The notes under the pieces are model-generated. The model saw only the letters and a program-made list of their open reading frames with translations. It was not told the DNA's origin and searched no databases. Shown one piece after another: positions 56,237-63,969 of a stretch of 64,000 nucleotides of DNA. Position 1 is the first letter of the stretch. Each line of letters starts with the position of its first letter. The stretch comes from Flexithrix dorotheae DSM 6795 (GTDB lineage Bacteria > Bacteroidota > Bacteroidia > Cytophagales > Flammeovirgaceae). The DNA is taken from positions 248,204-312,203 of the forward strand of contig NZ_KB903476.1 of the NCBI RefSeq assembly GCF_000379765.1. Direction: 5' to 3'. The position numbers and the translations under genes were made by a program.

Positions 56237-56758
56237 CTACTCCAATTTAATCTTCAGGCCCAGTTCTTTTTTCATGGCTAATAAAGCTTCGGCATTTCCC
56301 CTGGCATCGTCTACCGGATGGTGGGTGTGTTTGGTTTTCCTCAGGTGTTTGAAGTTTTTGAAAACATCTTTTTCCATTCCTTTATACAAACTACCTAAAT
56401 TTTGAGAGCTAAAACCAAAGGGGTTTCTTTTAAGGAATTTATGGAAATACCAGCAGACAAACATCCAGTCGAAACCATTGTTATCGCTAATGAAAATGTG
56501 CTTGCCTTTTGAATTTTCCATTATCCAGTTTTCAAAATTTTCCATAACCTGCTTCGGCTCCTCAAAATCCATACATTCTTTTCTTGAATAACCTGATACC
56601 TGGAGGGCCTCTTCGATCCAGTTTTCGGAAATGGGTTTCAACTGGGCAAAAAAAGTTTTTTGAAGACTTTCTTCTACTACCACAGCCCCAAAGCTCACCA
56701 TGGAATATATGCCGGGAATTGGTCCATCCGATTCTATATCAACCATTATGTATGACAT
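56237..56758 (-). CDS. DEDDh 3'-5' exonuclease
   Basis: This 173-residue protein is an RNase T/DnaQ-type exonuclease. Motif I is MVDIESDGPIPG, motif II is FISDNNGFDWMFVCWYF and the motif III region with the catalytic histidine is THHPVDDARGNAEALL. The four acidic residues and the histidine that bind two metal ions are all present. It could trim RNA or act in DNA repair; the length is close to a bare domain. It converges on the esterase gene across the palindrome cluster. Confidence 0.92.
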   Translation of the reverse strand: MSYIMVDIESDGPIPGIYSMVSFGAVVVEESLQKTFFAQLKPISENWIEEALQVSGYSRKECMDFEEPKQVMENFENWIMENSKGKHIFISDNNGFDWMFVCWYFHKFLKRNPFGFSSQNLGSLYKGMEKDVFKNFKHLRKTKHTHHPVDDARGNAEALLAMKKELGLKIKLE

Positions 56759-56832
56759 GGTTTTAATATTTTTTTTAAATAATCTAAACTCAAGTTAACC
56801 ATTTGCCTTCAATTGGAAAAACAAATTAAAAA

Positions 56833-56868
56833 AGTCGCAATTCTTTTTTGAAGGTAAGAATTGCGACT
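56833..56868 (-). terminator. Rho-independent terminator after the S74/T9SS gene
   Basis: AGTCGCAATTCTT (56833-56845) pairs perfectly with AAGAATTGCGACT (56856-56868) around a 10-nt loop. On the minus strand the stem is followed by TTTTTT. It lies 23 bases past the stop codon of the 56892-58433 gene. Confidence 0.9.
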
Positions 56869-56891
56869 ATTCTTTTTTTAAGCTAAAAAAT

Positions 56892-58433
56892 CTACTTCTC
56901 TAACAACATCCTTTTTGTTTCCACTTTTTCGCCATTCACAATTAAAGAGTACAAATAAACTCCTTTAGTAAGGTGGCTGATATCCACTTCCACCTGCCCT
57001 TTTCCTGTCTGCAAATTATTAAATTGCATTACAACCTCTCCATTTTGATTATACATTACAATAGCTATACTAGAGCTTTCTATAGGGGTTTGGAAATTAA
57101 TGGTAGTTTGGCCATTAAATGGATTTGGGCTATTCTGACCTAAACTGAATTCACTTTCTGAAGTTAAATTTCCCATTCTTTTATTAGAGGAAGTATTCAT
57201 TTGCAACATTAAAACCTTCAATTCTGCTATCTCACTCTCCAGTTTTTCAATTCTTTTTTGATAATTACCAATGCTATCCTGTTTTGATGAAAGTGCTTTC
57301 ACCGCCTCAACTAAAACAGGAATCATTCCAGTATAATTCACCGCTAAATATCCCTCTTCATCCTCTATTACCAATTGGGGGAATACTTTTCTAACATCCT
57401 GAGCAAGTAACCCAATCTTGTCCCCTTTCGGCAATTTCCTTTCCTGGTACGCCTCCCTTTTAAATTGATAGGATACTCCTTTTAGCTGTTGCAGTTTAAT
57501 CAAGCTACTATCAATCTCATGAATATTTTGCTTAAATCGTTCATCTGACGTTTCTACTAACCCGTCACAATGAATTGTACCTGCCACACTTAGCGCATAA
57601 AGTGAGCCTGTATATTTTGTATTGATACTCACAGTTTTATTCACAAAGTTACCATAGATTAAAGGATCGGCCCCTTTAGCAATGTACAGTTTGTTAGAAC
57701 CTAATTCATTTAAACCTGCACCGTATCCCAAACATACATTGTAACTTCCATTTTGATTCCAATAACCACTATGATACCCCAAAAAAGTATTATAATTACC
57801 ATATTTGTTATTTCTACCACTAGCATAGCCAGAGAAGGTATTGCCATAACCAATGGTGTTATCAAAACCTGAATAGTATCCCGAAAAGGTATTAAATGAG
57901 CCTGTAGTATTACTTTCTCCTGAAGATTTTCCTAAAAATGTATTTTTAGAACCTGTGGAATTATTCTTTCCACTCAATGTTCCTAAAAAGGTGTTAAATG
58001 CTGCTGTGTTTTCAAGACCTGCAAAATAACCTATACATACATTTGATTTTCCCGAAACATTAGATTGACCTGCATGAAACCCAATTGAAACATTGTAGTT
58101 TGCTGTTTGGGCTAAATACCCACTAAAATTTCCTATTGATACATTTTTATTTCCAGTAGTATTTCCACCACCACTGTATAGGCCAATGGATACGTTATCT
58201 GATCCTGATGTATTATTGATTCCACTACCAGTCCCCAAAAAGGTATTATTGCTTCCTACTGTAGTAGATTTACCACTATTTATTCCAAACATTGCATTCG
58301 AACTACCAGTAGAAAGCGAACTCCCTGCCCCTGCTCCATATGATGTATTATTTTGACTAAAAGCAGAATAAATAAATGCAAAATTGAACAATAAACAAAT
58401 CAAAAATCCAGGAAAAGCTTTTTTAATTTTCAT
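56892..58433 (-). CDS. Secreted repeat protein with S74 autoprocessing and T9SS sorting domains
   Basis: This 513-residue protein has a signal peptide (FPGFLICLLFNFAFIYSAFSQ). From about residue 48 to 236 a beta-roll pattern with a near-exact 17-residue period is repeated twelve times, built on N(T/V)(F/S)(L/I)G...SG..N. An S74 intramolecular chaperone domain follows, with TSDERFKQNIHEI (Ser296, Lys301), LLAQDVRKVFPQLV and a coiled coil. The protein ends in a T9SS type A sorting domain (SPNPFNGQT, TKGVYLYSLIVNGE, KRMLLEK). The start ATG at 58433 is chosen because it gives a proper signal peptide. It is probably surface-exposed or released. A terminator follows. Confidence 0.9.
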   Translation of the reverse strand: MKIKKAFPGFLICLLFNFAFIYSAFSQNNTSYGAGAGSSLSTGSSNAMFGINSGKSTTVGSNNTFLGTGSGINNTSGSDNVSIGLYSGGGNTTGNKNVSIGNFSGYLAQTANYNVSIGFHAGQSNVSGKSNVCIGYFAGLENTAAFNTFLGTLSGKNNSTGSKNTFLGKSSGESNTTGSFNTFSGYYSGFDNTIGYGNTFSGYASGRNNKYGNYNTFLGYHSGYWNQNGSYNVCLGYGAGLNELGSNKLYIAKGADPLIYGNFVNKTVSINTKYTGSLYALSVAGTIHCDGLVETSDERFKQNIHEIDSSLIKLQQLKGVSYQFKREAYQERKLPKGDKIGLLAQDVRKVFPQLVIEDEEGYLAVNYTGMIPVLVEAVKALSSKQDSIGNYQKRIEKLESEIAELKVLMLQMNTSSNKRMGNLTSESEFSLGQNSPNPFNGQTTINFQTPIESSSIAIVMYNQNGEVVMQFNNLQTGKGQVEVDISHLTKGVYLYSLIVNGEKVETKRMLLEK

Positions 58434-58829
58434 GATATAAAAAAAGTTTGAGTTGAACAAAAAATAAGGAAAGGGTGAAAATTTTGTAGCTACAAACCCT
58501 TAAAAAAAAATATTTTATTGCCCGTATTGGAAGGTATTCAGATTTTTTAGGTATGATAATTCGACTTACGCCTTATTTATTTTTTAGTTATAAATTTTCC
58601 AGTGTTTCTGTTATTTCTATAACCTTTAATTAAAAAAACAAAACTCGTATACGCCTAATTTTCAATCACTTACAAATAATATATTTATTCTTTTTTTGAG
58701 GAGTATTATTTATCAGTTATTAACATATTATATGAGCTTAAAAACCAGAATTAAACAATTCGTTTACCTTATTTTCCAAAAATTAATATTGATAAATATT
58801 AGATTTAACATTACTTTACAATTTTAAAG

Positions 58830-58859
58830 TTGCACAATTGGATTTTTCAATTAACTTTG
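58830..58859 (+). promoter_or_regulatory. Promoter of the membrane protein/regulator pair
   Basis: A -33 TTG at 58830-58832 is followed after 19 bases by an exact TAnnTTTG -7 box, TAACTTTG at 58852-58859. The inverted repeat overlaps the -7 box and the expected start site. Confidence 0.6.
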
Positions 58860-58875
58860 CATCACAAAGTTCTTT
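58853..58875 (+). promoter_or_regulatory. Candidate operator, copy 1
   Basis: AACTTTG-CATCA-CAAAGTT forms a perfect 7-bp inverted repeat (58853-58871), followed by CTTT. The 22-base stretch from 58854 to 58875 matches copy 2 (59995-60016) in 20 positions. It overlaps the -7 box of the 58896 gene, as a repressor site would. Confidence 0.6.
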
Positions 58876-58895
58876 CAATTGCATCTTATACATGA

Positions 58896-59534
58896 ATGAA
58901 ACAGGAAACTGATTACTTAAAAGACATTTCGGAAATTCGCTCTATTATGGAGCGGTCTTCCAGGTTTATATCATTAAGTGGACTTACGGGTGTTTTTGCC
59001 GGCATTTATGCACTCATTGGCGCATATGTAGCCTATGAAATTGCTTATTTGGATGGAAAATGGCTCTACCGAAGGGAAATTGAAACGGGATTTACCGAAG
59101 TATCATGGCTATTGATTTTGGATGGTGTGGTAGTTCTGGCACTTGCCCTGGCCACCGGAATTTATTTCACCGCCAGAAGAGCCGCTAAAAACAATCAGAA
59201 AATCTGGGACAAATCATCTAAAATGATGATTACTCATTTGCTCATTCCATTGGCCACCGGAGGTTGTTTTTCCCTTATTTTAATTTACTGGGGATTTCCG
59301 GGGATGGTAGCCCCGATTACTTTAATTTTCTACGGACTGAGTCTTGTAAATGCAAGTAAATATGTCATTGGAGATATTCAATATCTTGGCTATCTGGAAA
59401 TTGTACTTGGATTAATCGCCAGTATTTTCCTGGGTTACGGACTCCTTTTCTGGGCAATCGGTTTTGGGTTATTGCATATATTTTATGGCCTGGTCATGTA
59501 TAATAAGTATGAGAGAAAAAAGGAGAAAAACTGA
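58896..59534 (+). CDS. Inner membrane protein paired with a winged-helix regulator
   Basis: I do not recognise a named family. The 212-residue protein has about five membrane helices: FISLSGLTGVFAGIYALIGAYVA, LLILDGVVVLALALATGIYF, LLIPLATGGCFSLILIYWGF, APITLIFYGLSLV and IVLGLIASIFLGYGLLFWAIGF. The N-terminus is charged and cytoplasmic. It is followed after 136 bases by a small winged-helix regulator gene. This pairing is, to my knowledge, common in Bacteroidota. A near-identical inverted repeat precedes this gene and the DUF1361 gene. Confidence 0.82.
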   Translation: MKQETDYLKDISEIRSIMERSSRFISLSGLTGVFAGIYALIGAYVAYEIAYLDGKWLYRREIETGFTEVSWLLILDGVVVLALALATGIYFTARRAAKNNQKIWDKSSKMMITHLLIPLATGGCFSLILIYWGFPGMVAPITLIFYGLSLVNASKYVIGDIQYLGYLEIVLGLIASIFLGYGLLFWAIGFGLLHIFYGLVMYNKYERKKEKN

Positions 59535-59670
59535 TTTCTTTGGAATAAGAAGGTGAAAAATAAAATGCAATGTTAATTTTGACTTTTTAAAGGGATTTTG
59601 AATCAACAACATTGTGAAATAAATAGCTAAAAATTACAAAACAGCAGTGTAAGCACATTAAAGGATATAA

Positions 59671-59970
59671 ATGAAGAACATCTTTACCAGATTAAATAAG
59701 GCATTTGAAAACAGAATTAGGTTGGGGGTAATGTCCATTCTGGTGATTAATGACTGGGTTGATTTTAATTACCTGAAAGAAACACTTCAGGTAACAGACG
59801 GGAATTTAGCCAGTCATCTGGCTTCCCTGGAAAAACTGGCTTTTATTGAAGTAAAAAAGCAGTTTATTGGCAAGAAACCAAATACTTCGTATGCCGCTTC
59901 CAAAGCTGGAAAGCAGGCCTTTCAGGAACATATTGATGCACTGGAAGAAATTATAAAAGCAAAAAAATAG
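59671..59970 (+). CDS. Small winged-helix transcriptional regulator (PF13601-type)
   Basis: This 99-residue protein is a single winged helix. The recognition region is DGNLASHLASLEKLAFIEVKK, preceded by NRIRLGVMSILVINDWVDFNYLKE and followed by a wing with KKPNTSYAASKAGK. It matches the small MarR/ArsR-like regulators of Bacteroidota that have no sensor domain. Such proteins usually repress their own operon and nearby membrane protein genes. The shared inverted repeats at 58853 and 59995 are the obvious candidate binding sites. Confidence 0.9.
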   Translation: MKNIFTRLNKAFENRIRLGVMSILVINDWVDFNYLKETLQVTDGNLASHLASLEKLAFIEVKKQFIGKKPNTSYAASKAGKQAFQEHIDALEEIIKAKK

Positions 59971-59994
59971 GATTTAATATTTTTTTATCCACTC

Positions 59995-60016
59995 ACTTTG
60001 AAACACAAAGTTCTTT
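59995..60016 (+). promoter_or_regulatory. Candidate operator, copy 2
   Basis: ACTTTG-AAACA-CAAAGT is an inverted repeat with 6-bp arms followed by TCTTT, 36 bases before the DUF1361 start codon. It differs from copy 1 at two central positions only. A weak -7 box (TCACTTTG, 59993-60000) overlaps its left arm. Confidence 0.58.
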
Positions 60017-60051
60017 AAAAATTATTGATTTATTAAAATAAAAAATAAACC

Positions 60052-60792
60052 ATGACAAAAGTAACCAACATTTTCAATCAAAACCCCATCTTAAAACTTG
60101 TGGGCGTTTTGGCTTTATTTTCCATAACCTGCACATTTTTATTGGGATTCAAAATCATTGAATTAAGCAGGTTTAGAGGATTCTTCCTGATCTGGAATCT
60201 TTTCCTTGCCTGGATTCCCCTTTTTATTTCCCTAATGCTTTATCAAAAAATATTCACATCCAGTGAAAACCCCAAGAAATGGGTATTGATATTACTCACT
60301 TTCGTATGGCTTCTTTTTTTCCCCAATGCGCCCTATATCATTTCCGATATTATCCACATGCGTAAAAGTGTACAATTGGTATGGCTCGATGCACTCATCA
60401 TTTTTGGCTTTGCGACCATTGGCCTAAATGTAGGGCTACTCTCGTTATTTATAGTTCAAAAAAGTGTGAGCAAAATCTATGGCAAGGGATTCGGATGGAC
60501 ATTTATTTCTTCCACCATTTTTCTTTCGGGATTTGGGATTTACCTGGGCAGAGATTTGCGGTACAACAGCTGGGATATCATCACCAGGCCCTGGGAATTG
60601 CTTTTGGATTGCCTTTCACAATGGAATAATCTGCATGCCTGGAATATGTCCATAGCATATGCAATGTTCATTTTTATGGCTTACCTTATGATCAGAAGCT
60701 TTGTGGAGCTTGGGCAACAGGAACAACCTGTAGAGGACACTTCTACTTATTCACAAGGAAATAAGATAAGGTTTTCATTCAATAATGATTAA
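60052..60792 (+). CDS. DUF1361 membrane protein
   Basis: This 246-residue protein has six or seven membrane helices and matches DUF1361: WLLFFPNAPYIISDIIHM with the PNAPY motif and FGIYLGRDLRYNSWDIITRPWELL. The function of the family is unknown. Its upstream region carries the second copy of the inverted repeat found before the 58896 gene, so the same regulator may control both. A large imperfect hairpin lies between its stop codon and the next gene. Confidence 0.9.
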   Translation: MTKVTNIFNQNPILKLVGVLALFSITCTFLLGFKIIELSRFRGFFLIWNLFLAWIPLFISLMLYQKIFTSSENPKKWVLILLTFVWLLFFPNAPYIISDIIHMRKSVQLVWLDALIIFGFATIGLNVGLLSLFIVQKSVSKIYGKGFGWTFISSTIFLSGFGIYLGRDLRYNSWDIITRPWELLLDCLSQWNNLHAWNMSIAYAMFIFMAYLMIRSFVELGQQEQPVEDTSTYSQGNKIRFSFNND

Positions 60793-61109
60793 TCAATTAT
60801 AAAAACTTTAAGGACCAGCGCTATTCAACAATTACTGAATATTTTTAACTCATTATCAAATAGTTACAATTAAACCAAATAATTAATTCAACTTCTTTTT
60901 ATCCAATCGACTAACACTAATTACCATTTCTTTCTGAAATCGGAGATTACCAGAACAGGCATGGGACCCTGTACAAAAAAACTCATGTAGGATGCAACTA
61001 CCAGCTTACAGGGTTCCCATGTTTTCTGTTATTCAATTTTTATGGAGTGAGACATAGTGGGAAGAGTATTTTATAGCTTCTAATCAAAAATTCATAAAAA
61101 AAACAAACT
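60793..61109. other. Intergenic region holding a long imperfect hairpin
   Basis: Between the DUF1361 gene and the ferritin-like gene there is no frame, but 60954-61030 folds into a long hairpin (separate entry). The rest is AT-rich. The hairpin could be a terminator-like 3' structure, a leader RNA for the next gene, or a small mobile palindrome. Confidence 0.5.
60954..61030 (+). repeat. Long imperfect inverted repeat with inner hairpin
   Basis: The arms are AACAG (60954-60958) and CATGGGA plus CCCTGTA (60960-60973) on one side, TACAGGG (61007-61013), TCCCATG (61015-61021) and CTGTT (61026-61030) on the other. The only breaks are a one-base bulge at 61014 and an internal loop of one base (60959) against four T (61022-61025). 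Inside, GTAG (60987-60990) pairs with CTAC (60998-61001). Confidence 0.65.
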
Positions 61110-61883
61110 ATGAACTTTAATTTCTGGACACAATATTTCCAATATAACCAGGATCATTTTGATCATATTGACTGGCTTCAATGCCAACCACTTACGCCCT
61201 ATGAAAGGATGGTGGTAGAGCGGTCTATTCAACAATTCCAAAAGGGAGAATATTCAGAGGGCAAAAACCTGATGAAGTTTGCCAAAGGTTTTGCAAAAAA
61301 ATTTCCCGAACATGGAGAATATGCCAATACTATAAAACATTTCATAAAGGAAGAACAGCGCCATGCCATGGTTTTAGGAAGATTTATGGCGCAGGAAAAC
61401 ATCCCAAAAATAAAAGAACACTGGATAGATGACATTTTCCGGTACATCCGCAAACTCATGGGACTGGAACTTTCCATCACCATTTTGGCCACAGCGGAAA
61501 TCATCTCAGCGGTTTATTATAAAGGGCTGAAAAGGGCCACCAGCTCTCCTATCCTGAGAACAATCTGCCAGCAGATATTAAAAGATGAAGCCATGCACCT
61601 GGCCTTTCAGGCCTATACCAAAAGTATTTTTATGGATAAAAGATCGGGAATTCAAAACTTTTTCCTGAAGCTCGGTCATCATATTTTCACTTCAGGAACC
61701 TCCTTACTGGTTTGGTTTTTCCATAGAAAGGTTTTGATAAAAGGAGGTATTACGCTGGATGTCTATCTGGAAGAAATTGACCAGGAATTCCGATTGCTTT
61801 ATGCAAATGCCAGAAATGCTACTTTGGAAAGGGAAATGATGGGGGAAAAAAGGGATAATTATAATACTGAAATTCGTGCTTAA
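61110..61883 (+). CDS. Ferritin-like diiron protein of unknown role
   Basis: This 257-residue helical protein has the metal-binding pattern of a ferritin-like fold. Two ExxH pairs are present, in EEQRHAMVLG and KDEAMHLAFQ, along with single glutamates in the first helix (VVERSIQQF) and in ATAEIISAVYY. That gives four carboxylates and two histidines, enough for a diiron site. A hydrophobic stretch near residues 190-215 may sit on the membrane. Such proteins include oxygenases and iron-storage relatives. Which of these it is cannot be told from sequence. Confidence 0.82.
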   Translation: MNFNFWTQYFQYNQDHFDHIDWLQCQPLTPYERMVVERSIQQFQKGEYSEGKNLMKFAKGFAKKFPEHGEYANTIKHFIKEEQRHAMVLGRFMAQENIPKIKEHWIDDIFRYIRKLMGLELSITILATAEIISAVYYKGLKRATSSPILRTICQQILKDEAMHLAFQAYTKSIFMDKRSGIQNFFLKLGHHIFTSGTSLLVWFFHRKVLIKGGITLDVYLEEIDQEFRLLYANARNATLEREMMGEKRDNYNTEIRA

Positions 61884-61943
61884 TAGAAAACTACAGTAGT
61901 AAAAAAATTTGCATCTCCCAATTTAGAGAAAATGTTTGTCGCA

Positions 61944-61970
61944 GCAGGGTCTGCATTTTCGCGACCCTGC
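61944..61970. repeat. Dispersed 27-bp palindrome, copy 2
   Basis: GCAGGGTC (61944-61951) and GACCCTGC (61963-61970) are perfect 8-bp arms. The reverse complement of this 27-mer differs from 2042-2068 at two central positions. Confidence 0.8.
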
Positions 61971-61993
61971 GTCATCTATCCATTGCCCATCCC

Positions 61994-62134
61994 AAGGGCT
62001 GTCCGCCCTTCAACCCGACTTGAACGCAAGCACGGCTCCTTTTTTGTCATTGCCACAAAAAAGGAGGCAAAAAAAGTCTAGTCAGAAAGATGCTTCCTCC
62101 TTCAAAACCCTTCACACCTCCCCGCCTTTCTGAC
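61994..62134. repeat. Multi-hairpin element
   Basis: Three perfect inverted repeats follow in order. AAGGGC-TGTCC-GCCCTT spans 61994-62010. CTCCTTTTTTGT / ACAAAAAAGGAG, with 12-bp arms and a 7-nt loop, spans 62036-62066. GTCAGAAAG (62081-62089) pairs with CTTTCTGAC (62126-62134). This order suggests a folded RNA or a dispersed element, not coding DNA. Confidence 0.6.
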
Positions 62135-62586
62135 AACCCTCCCTATTTTCTTATATTAATAACTGACCTTTCTCTTAGAATAAATTTGCATTATTGAACT
62201 AATTTAATGGACCGTAAAAATGCCTTCAAAATTAGTGTGGGAAAGGTTACCAGATATTGGTAATTTTTTTCAAGTCCCAGGTGGGAAAATATTACAGATA
62301 CCTGCTTTTCTTTCCCGGAAAACCTTTTTGAAGGCAGAGATTTTTGGGCGGTCGGCCGCTGCCGTACTTTTCATCGAATGGAAAAGTATCAAAGGTTTCA
62401 TCATCTTGCATAGCTTATAATTTTGTAAAAAGGTTTTTGGGAAAGAAAATCCGATTCTTAACCATATTATAATTAAATTTAATTAAGCAAATTTTCAATG
62501 CGCGAAAAATCAGTTAATAAGCTCTTATTATTAACTTCTTAAGTTGACGGCATTGAAGATATACTTTTGCTATTACTTCCTTTAAT

Positions 62587-63228
62587 TCAAAGCCTTTTCA
62601 AAACCTTAATTATTTCCTCGGGTTCCGCCCTGTTTCTGTATTCTGCATCTAAAAATGCATATTGAATAATGCCTTTTTTATCAATTACATAAGTAGCTGC
62701 AATGGGCAATTCATTTGAACTATCCCCATTGTATTCCTGAAGGCTAAAGTTTTTGGCATAAATTTCAGCAACATCTTCCGGTAATTTGAACACAAGCCCA
62801 TAATCCCAGGCAATTCTGTTTCCCACATCCGACAATACTTCAAATTCGAGCGAATGCTTTTCCTTGGTAGAAAGCGACTTGTCCGGCAATTCAGGCGTGA
62901 GTGCCAGAAGATTTGCCCCCAATGCTTTTATTTCGGGTAAAACATCCTGGAAAGCTTTCAATTCCAGATTACAATAAGGGCACCAGCCCCCTCTATACCA
63001 GATCAGCACAACCGGTCCCCGGGATAAGTACTCAGAAAGTTGAGCTGGTTCGTATAGGGCATTTTTCAATAAAAAATCTTTGGCTTTATCACCTTTTTTT
63101 AAAGCATTTTCAAGAATTCCACTTTTGCGAACAGCATCTACTCCAGCATCATAGGCTTTTATTACCTTAGAATCTGCCTTTTGTAAAAATGATTGTTTGT
63201 GGTTCTCAAGTTGTGTTTTTAACGACAT
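62587..63228 (-). CDS. Peroxiredoxin-like (AhpC/TSA family) protein
   Basis: This 213-residue protein has a thioredoxin fold with the redox motif GGWCPYCNLEL (Cys83 and Cys86) in PVVLIWYRGGWCPYC. The first hundred residues, with a helical leader before the fold, match the peroxiredoxin-like proteins that reduce hydroperoxides or thiols in the cytoplasm. A further conserved stretch is ELPIAATYVIDKKGIIQYAFLD. It lies downstream of an AhpD-type gene on the same strand, with a terminator between. The two may be co-regulated under peroxide stress. Confidence 0.9.
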   Translation of the reverse strand: MSLKTQLENHKQSFLQKADSKVIKAYDAGVDAVRKSGILENALKKGDKAKDFLLKNALYEPAQLSEYLSRGPVVLIWYRGGWCPYCNLELKAFQDVLPEIKALGANLLALTPELPDKSLSTKEKHSLEFEVLSDVGNRIAWDYGLVFKLPEDVAEIYAKNFSLQEYNGDSSNELPIAATYVIDKKGIIQYAFLDAEYRNRAEPEEIIKVLKRL

Positions 63229-63363
63229 AATTAAGGATTTTACAATTGGATAAAAAATCTGATAGTTGCGAGCTAGTTGAAAATATAAACATGCTCTTAA
63301 TTCAATTTACAAACACCTTTTCAAAGCATAAAATTTTTCACATGCCTTTGAAATTTGGAAAAT

Positions 63364-63386
63364 AAAAAAGGACCTTTATCAGGCCC
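63364..63386 (-). terminator. Weak terminator after the AhpD-like gene
   Basis: On the minus strand GGGCC pairs with GGTCC through one G-U pair (63370-63386), followed by TTTTTT. The stem is only five pairs, so strength is uncertain. Confidence 0.55.
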
Positions 63387-63414
63387 ATTTTTAGATTGTT
63401 GTAATTCAATACAA

Positions 63415-63969
63415 TTAAACTGCAACTTCAGTTCCAAGTGGTTTGGCGGTTGGAAAATCAACCGGTACTTGTGTTAATCTGTGGGCAAAGTTAGTAAAAG
63501 TGATATCCACTACAATAGCCAGAAGGTCAATCAGTGCTTTTTCATCATATCCTGCCTCAAAAAAGGCCTGTTTGGCTTCTTCACTGGCTTTTCCCTTTTC
63601 CTGAGCGATTTCCTTTGCCAGCTGGGTGATCACTTTTAATTTCTGATCGGAAATAGAAGCTGCTCTTAAGGCTAAAGTTTCTTCTTCTGTAAATCCATTC
63701 AATTTAGCTAATGCTGTATGAGCGGCTAAACAGTACGCACATTCATTTACTTCCGATACAGCAAGTTTAATTGCTTCAGCTTCTTTCTTATTAAATGCAC
63801 CATTGTCAGTAGCCTGGGAATAAGTAAGATATGCACCAAGGGCATTAGAAGAATAACCGATTGTTGCATACAAATTAGGAACGGTACCCAACGCTTTTTT
63901 CAGGTTATCAAATATACCTTGTGAAGCTGCATCTACCTGGTCTCTGTTTGGAACTTGAATTGTTTTCAT
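63415..63969 (-). CDS. AhpD/carboxymuconolactone decarboxylase-type peroxidase-like protein
   Basis: This 184-residue protein belongs to the AhpD/CMD superfamily. The redox pair and base are in EVNECAYCLAAHTALAK (Cys77, Cys80, His84), the arrangement used by alkylhydroperoxidase D. Helices before and after fit the all-alpha fold. It should reduce peroxides or act as an electron partner for a peroxiredoxin. The next gene downstream is a peroxiredoxin-like gene, which supports this. The start codon is 31 bases from the window edge, so its promoter is mostly outside. Confidence 0.9.
   Translation of the reverse strand: MKTIQVPNRDQVDAASQGIFDNLKKALGTVPNLYATIGYSSNALGAYLTYSQATDNGAFNKKEAEAIKLAVSEVNECAYCLAAHTALAKLNGFTEEETLALRAASISDQKLKVITQLAKEIAQEKGKASEEAKQAFFEAGYDEKALIDLLAIVVDITFTNFAHRLTQVPVDFPTAKPLGTEVAV

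Larger units (their letters stand above)
58434..58895. other. Divergent intergenic region with a probable promoter
   Basis: This 462-bp AT-rich gap contains no good frame. Toward its right end lie a -33/-7 promoter and an inverted repeat before the 58896 gene (separate entries). Its left end should hold the promoter of the S74/T9SS gene, which I could not place. Confidence 0.5.
61884..62586. other. Structured, GC-richer intergenic region
   Basis: This 703-bp gap between converging genes has no convincing gene. Frames at 61936-62133 and 62220-62420 have odd composition and no motifs. Base composition from about 61940 to 62140 is richer in G and C than the surroundings and holds several perfect inverted repeats (separate entries). 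The right half, from 62140, returns to AT-rich sequence. Confidence 0.6.

Noticed and set aside
56130-56405. A 91-codon frame over palindrome cluster B
   Set aside because: It spans the palindrome cluster and runs antisense to the exonuclease gene.
57700-58300. CRISPR-like regular repeats
   Set aside because: The 51-base period is coding repeats of a beta-roll protein; spacers are not unique and the frame is open throughout.
61936-62133. A 65-codon frame in the 62-kb gap
   Set aside because: It runs through the perfect inverted repeats of a structured element and has serine/proline-rich low-information sequence.
62220-62420. A 66-codon frame downstream of the multi-hairpin element
   Set aside because: No recognisable domain, no signal for expression, and it lies in a repeat-rich gap.
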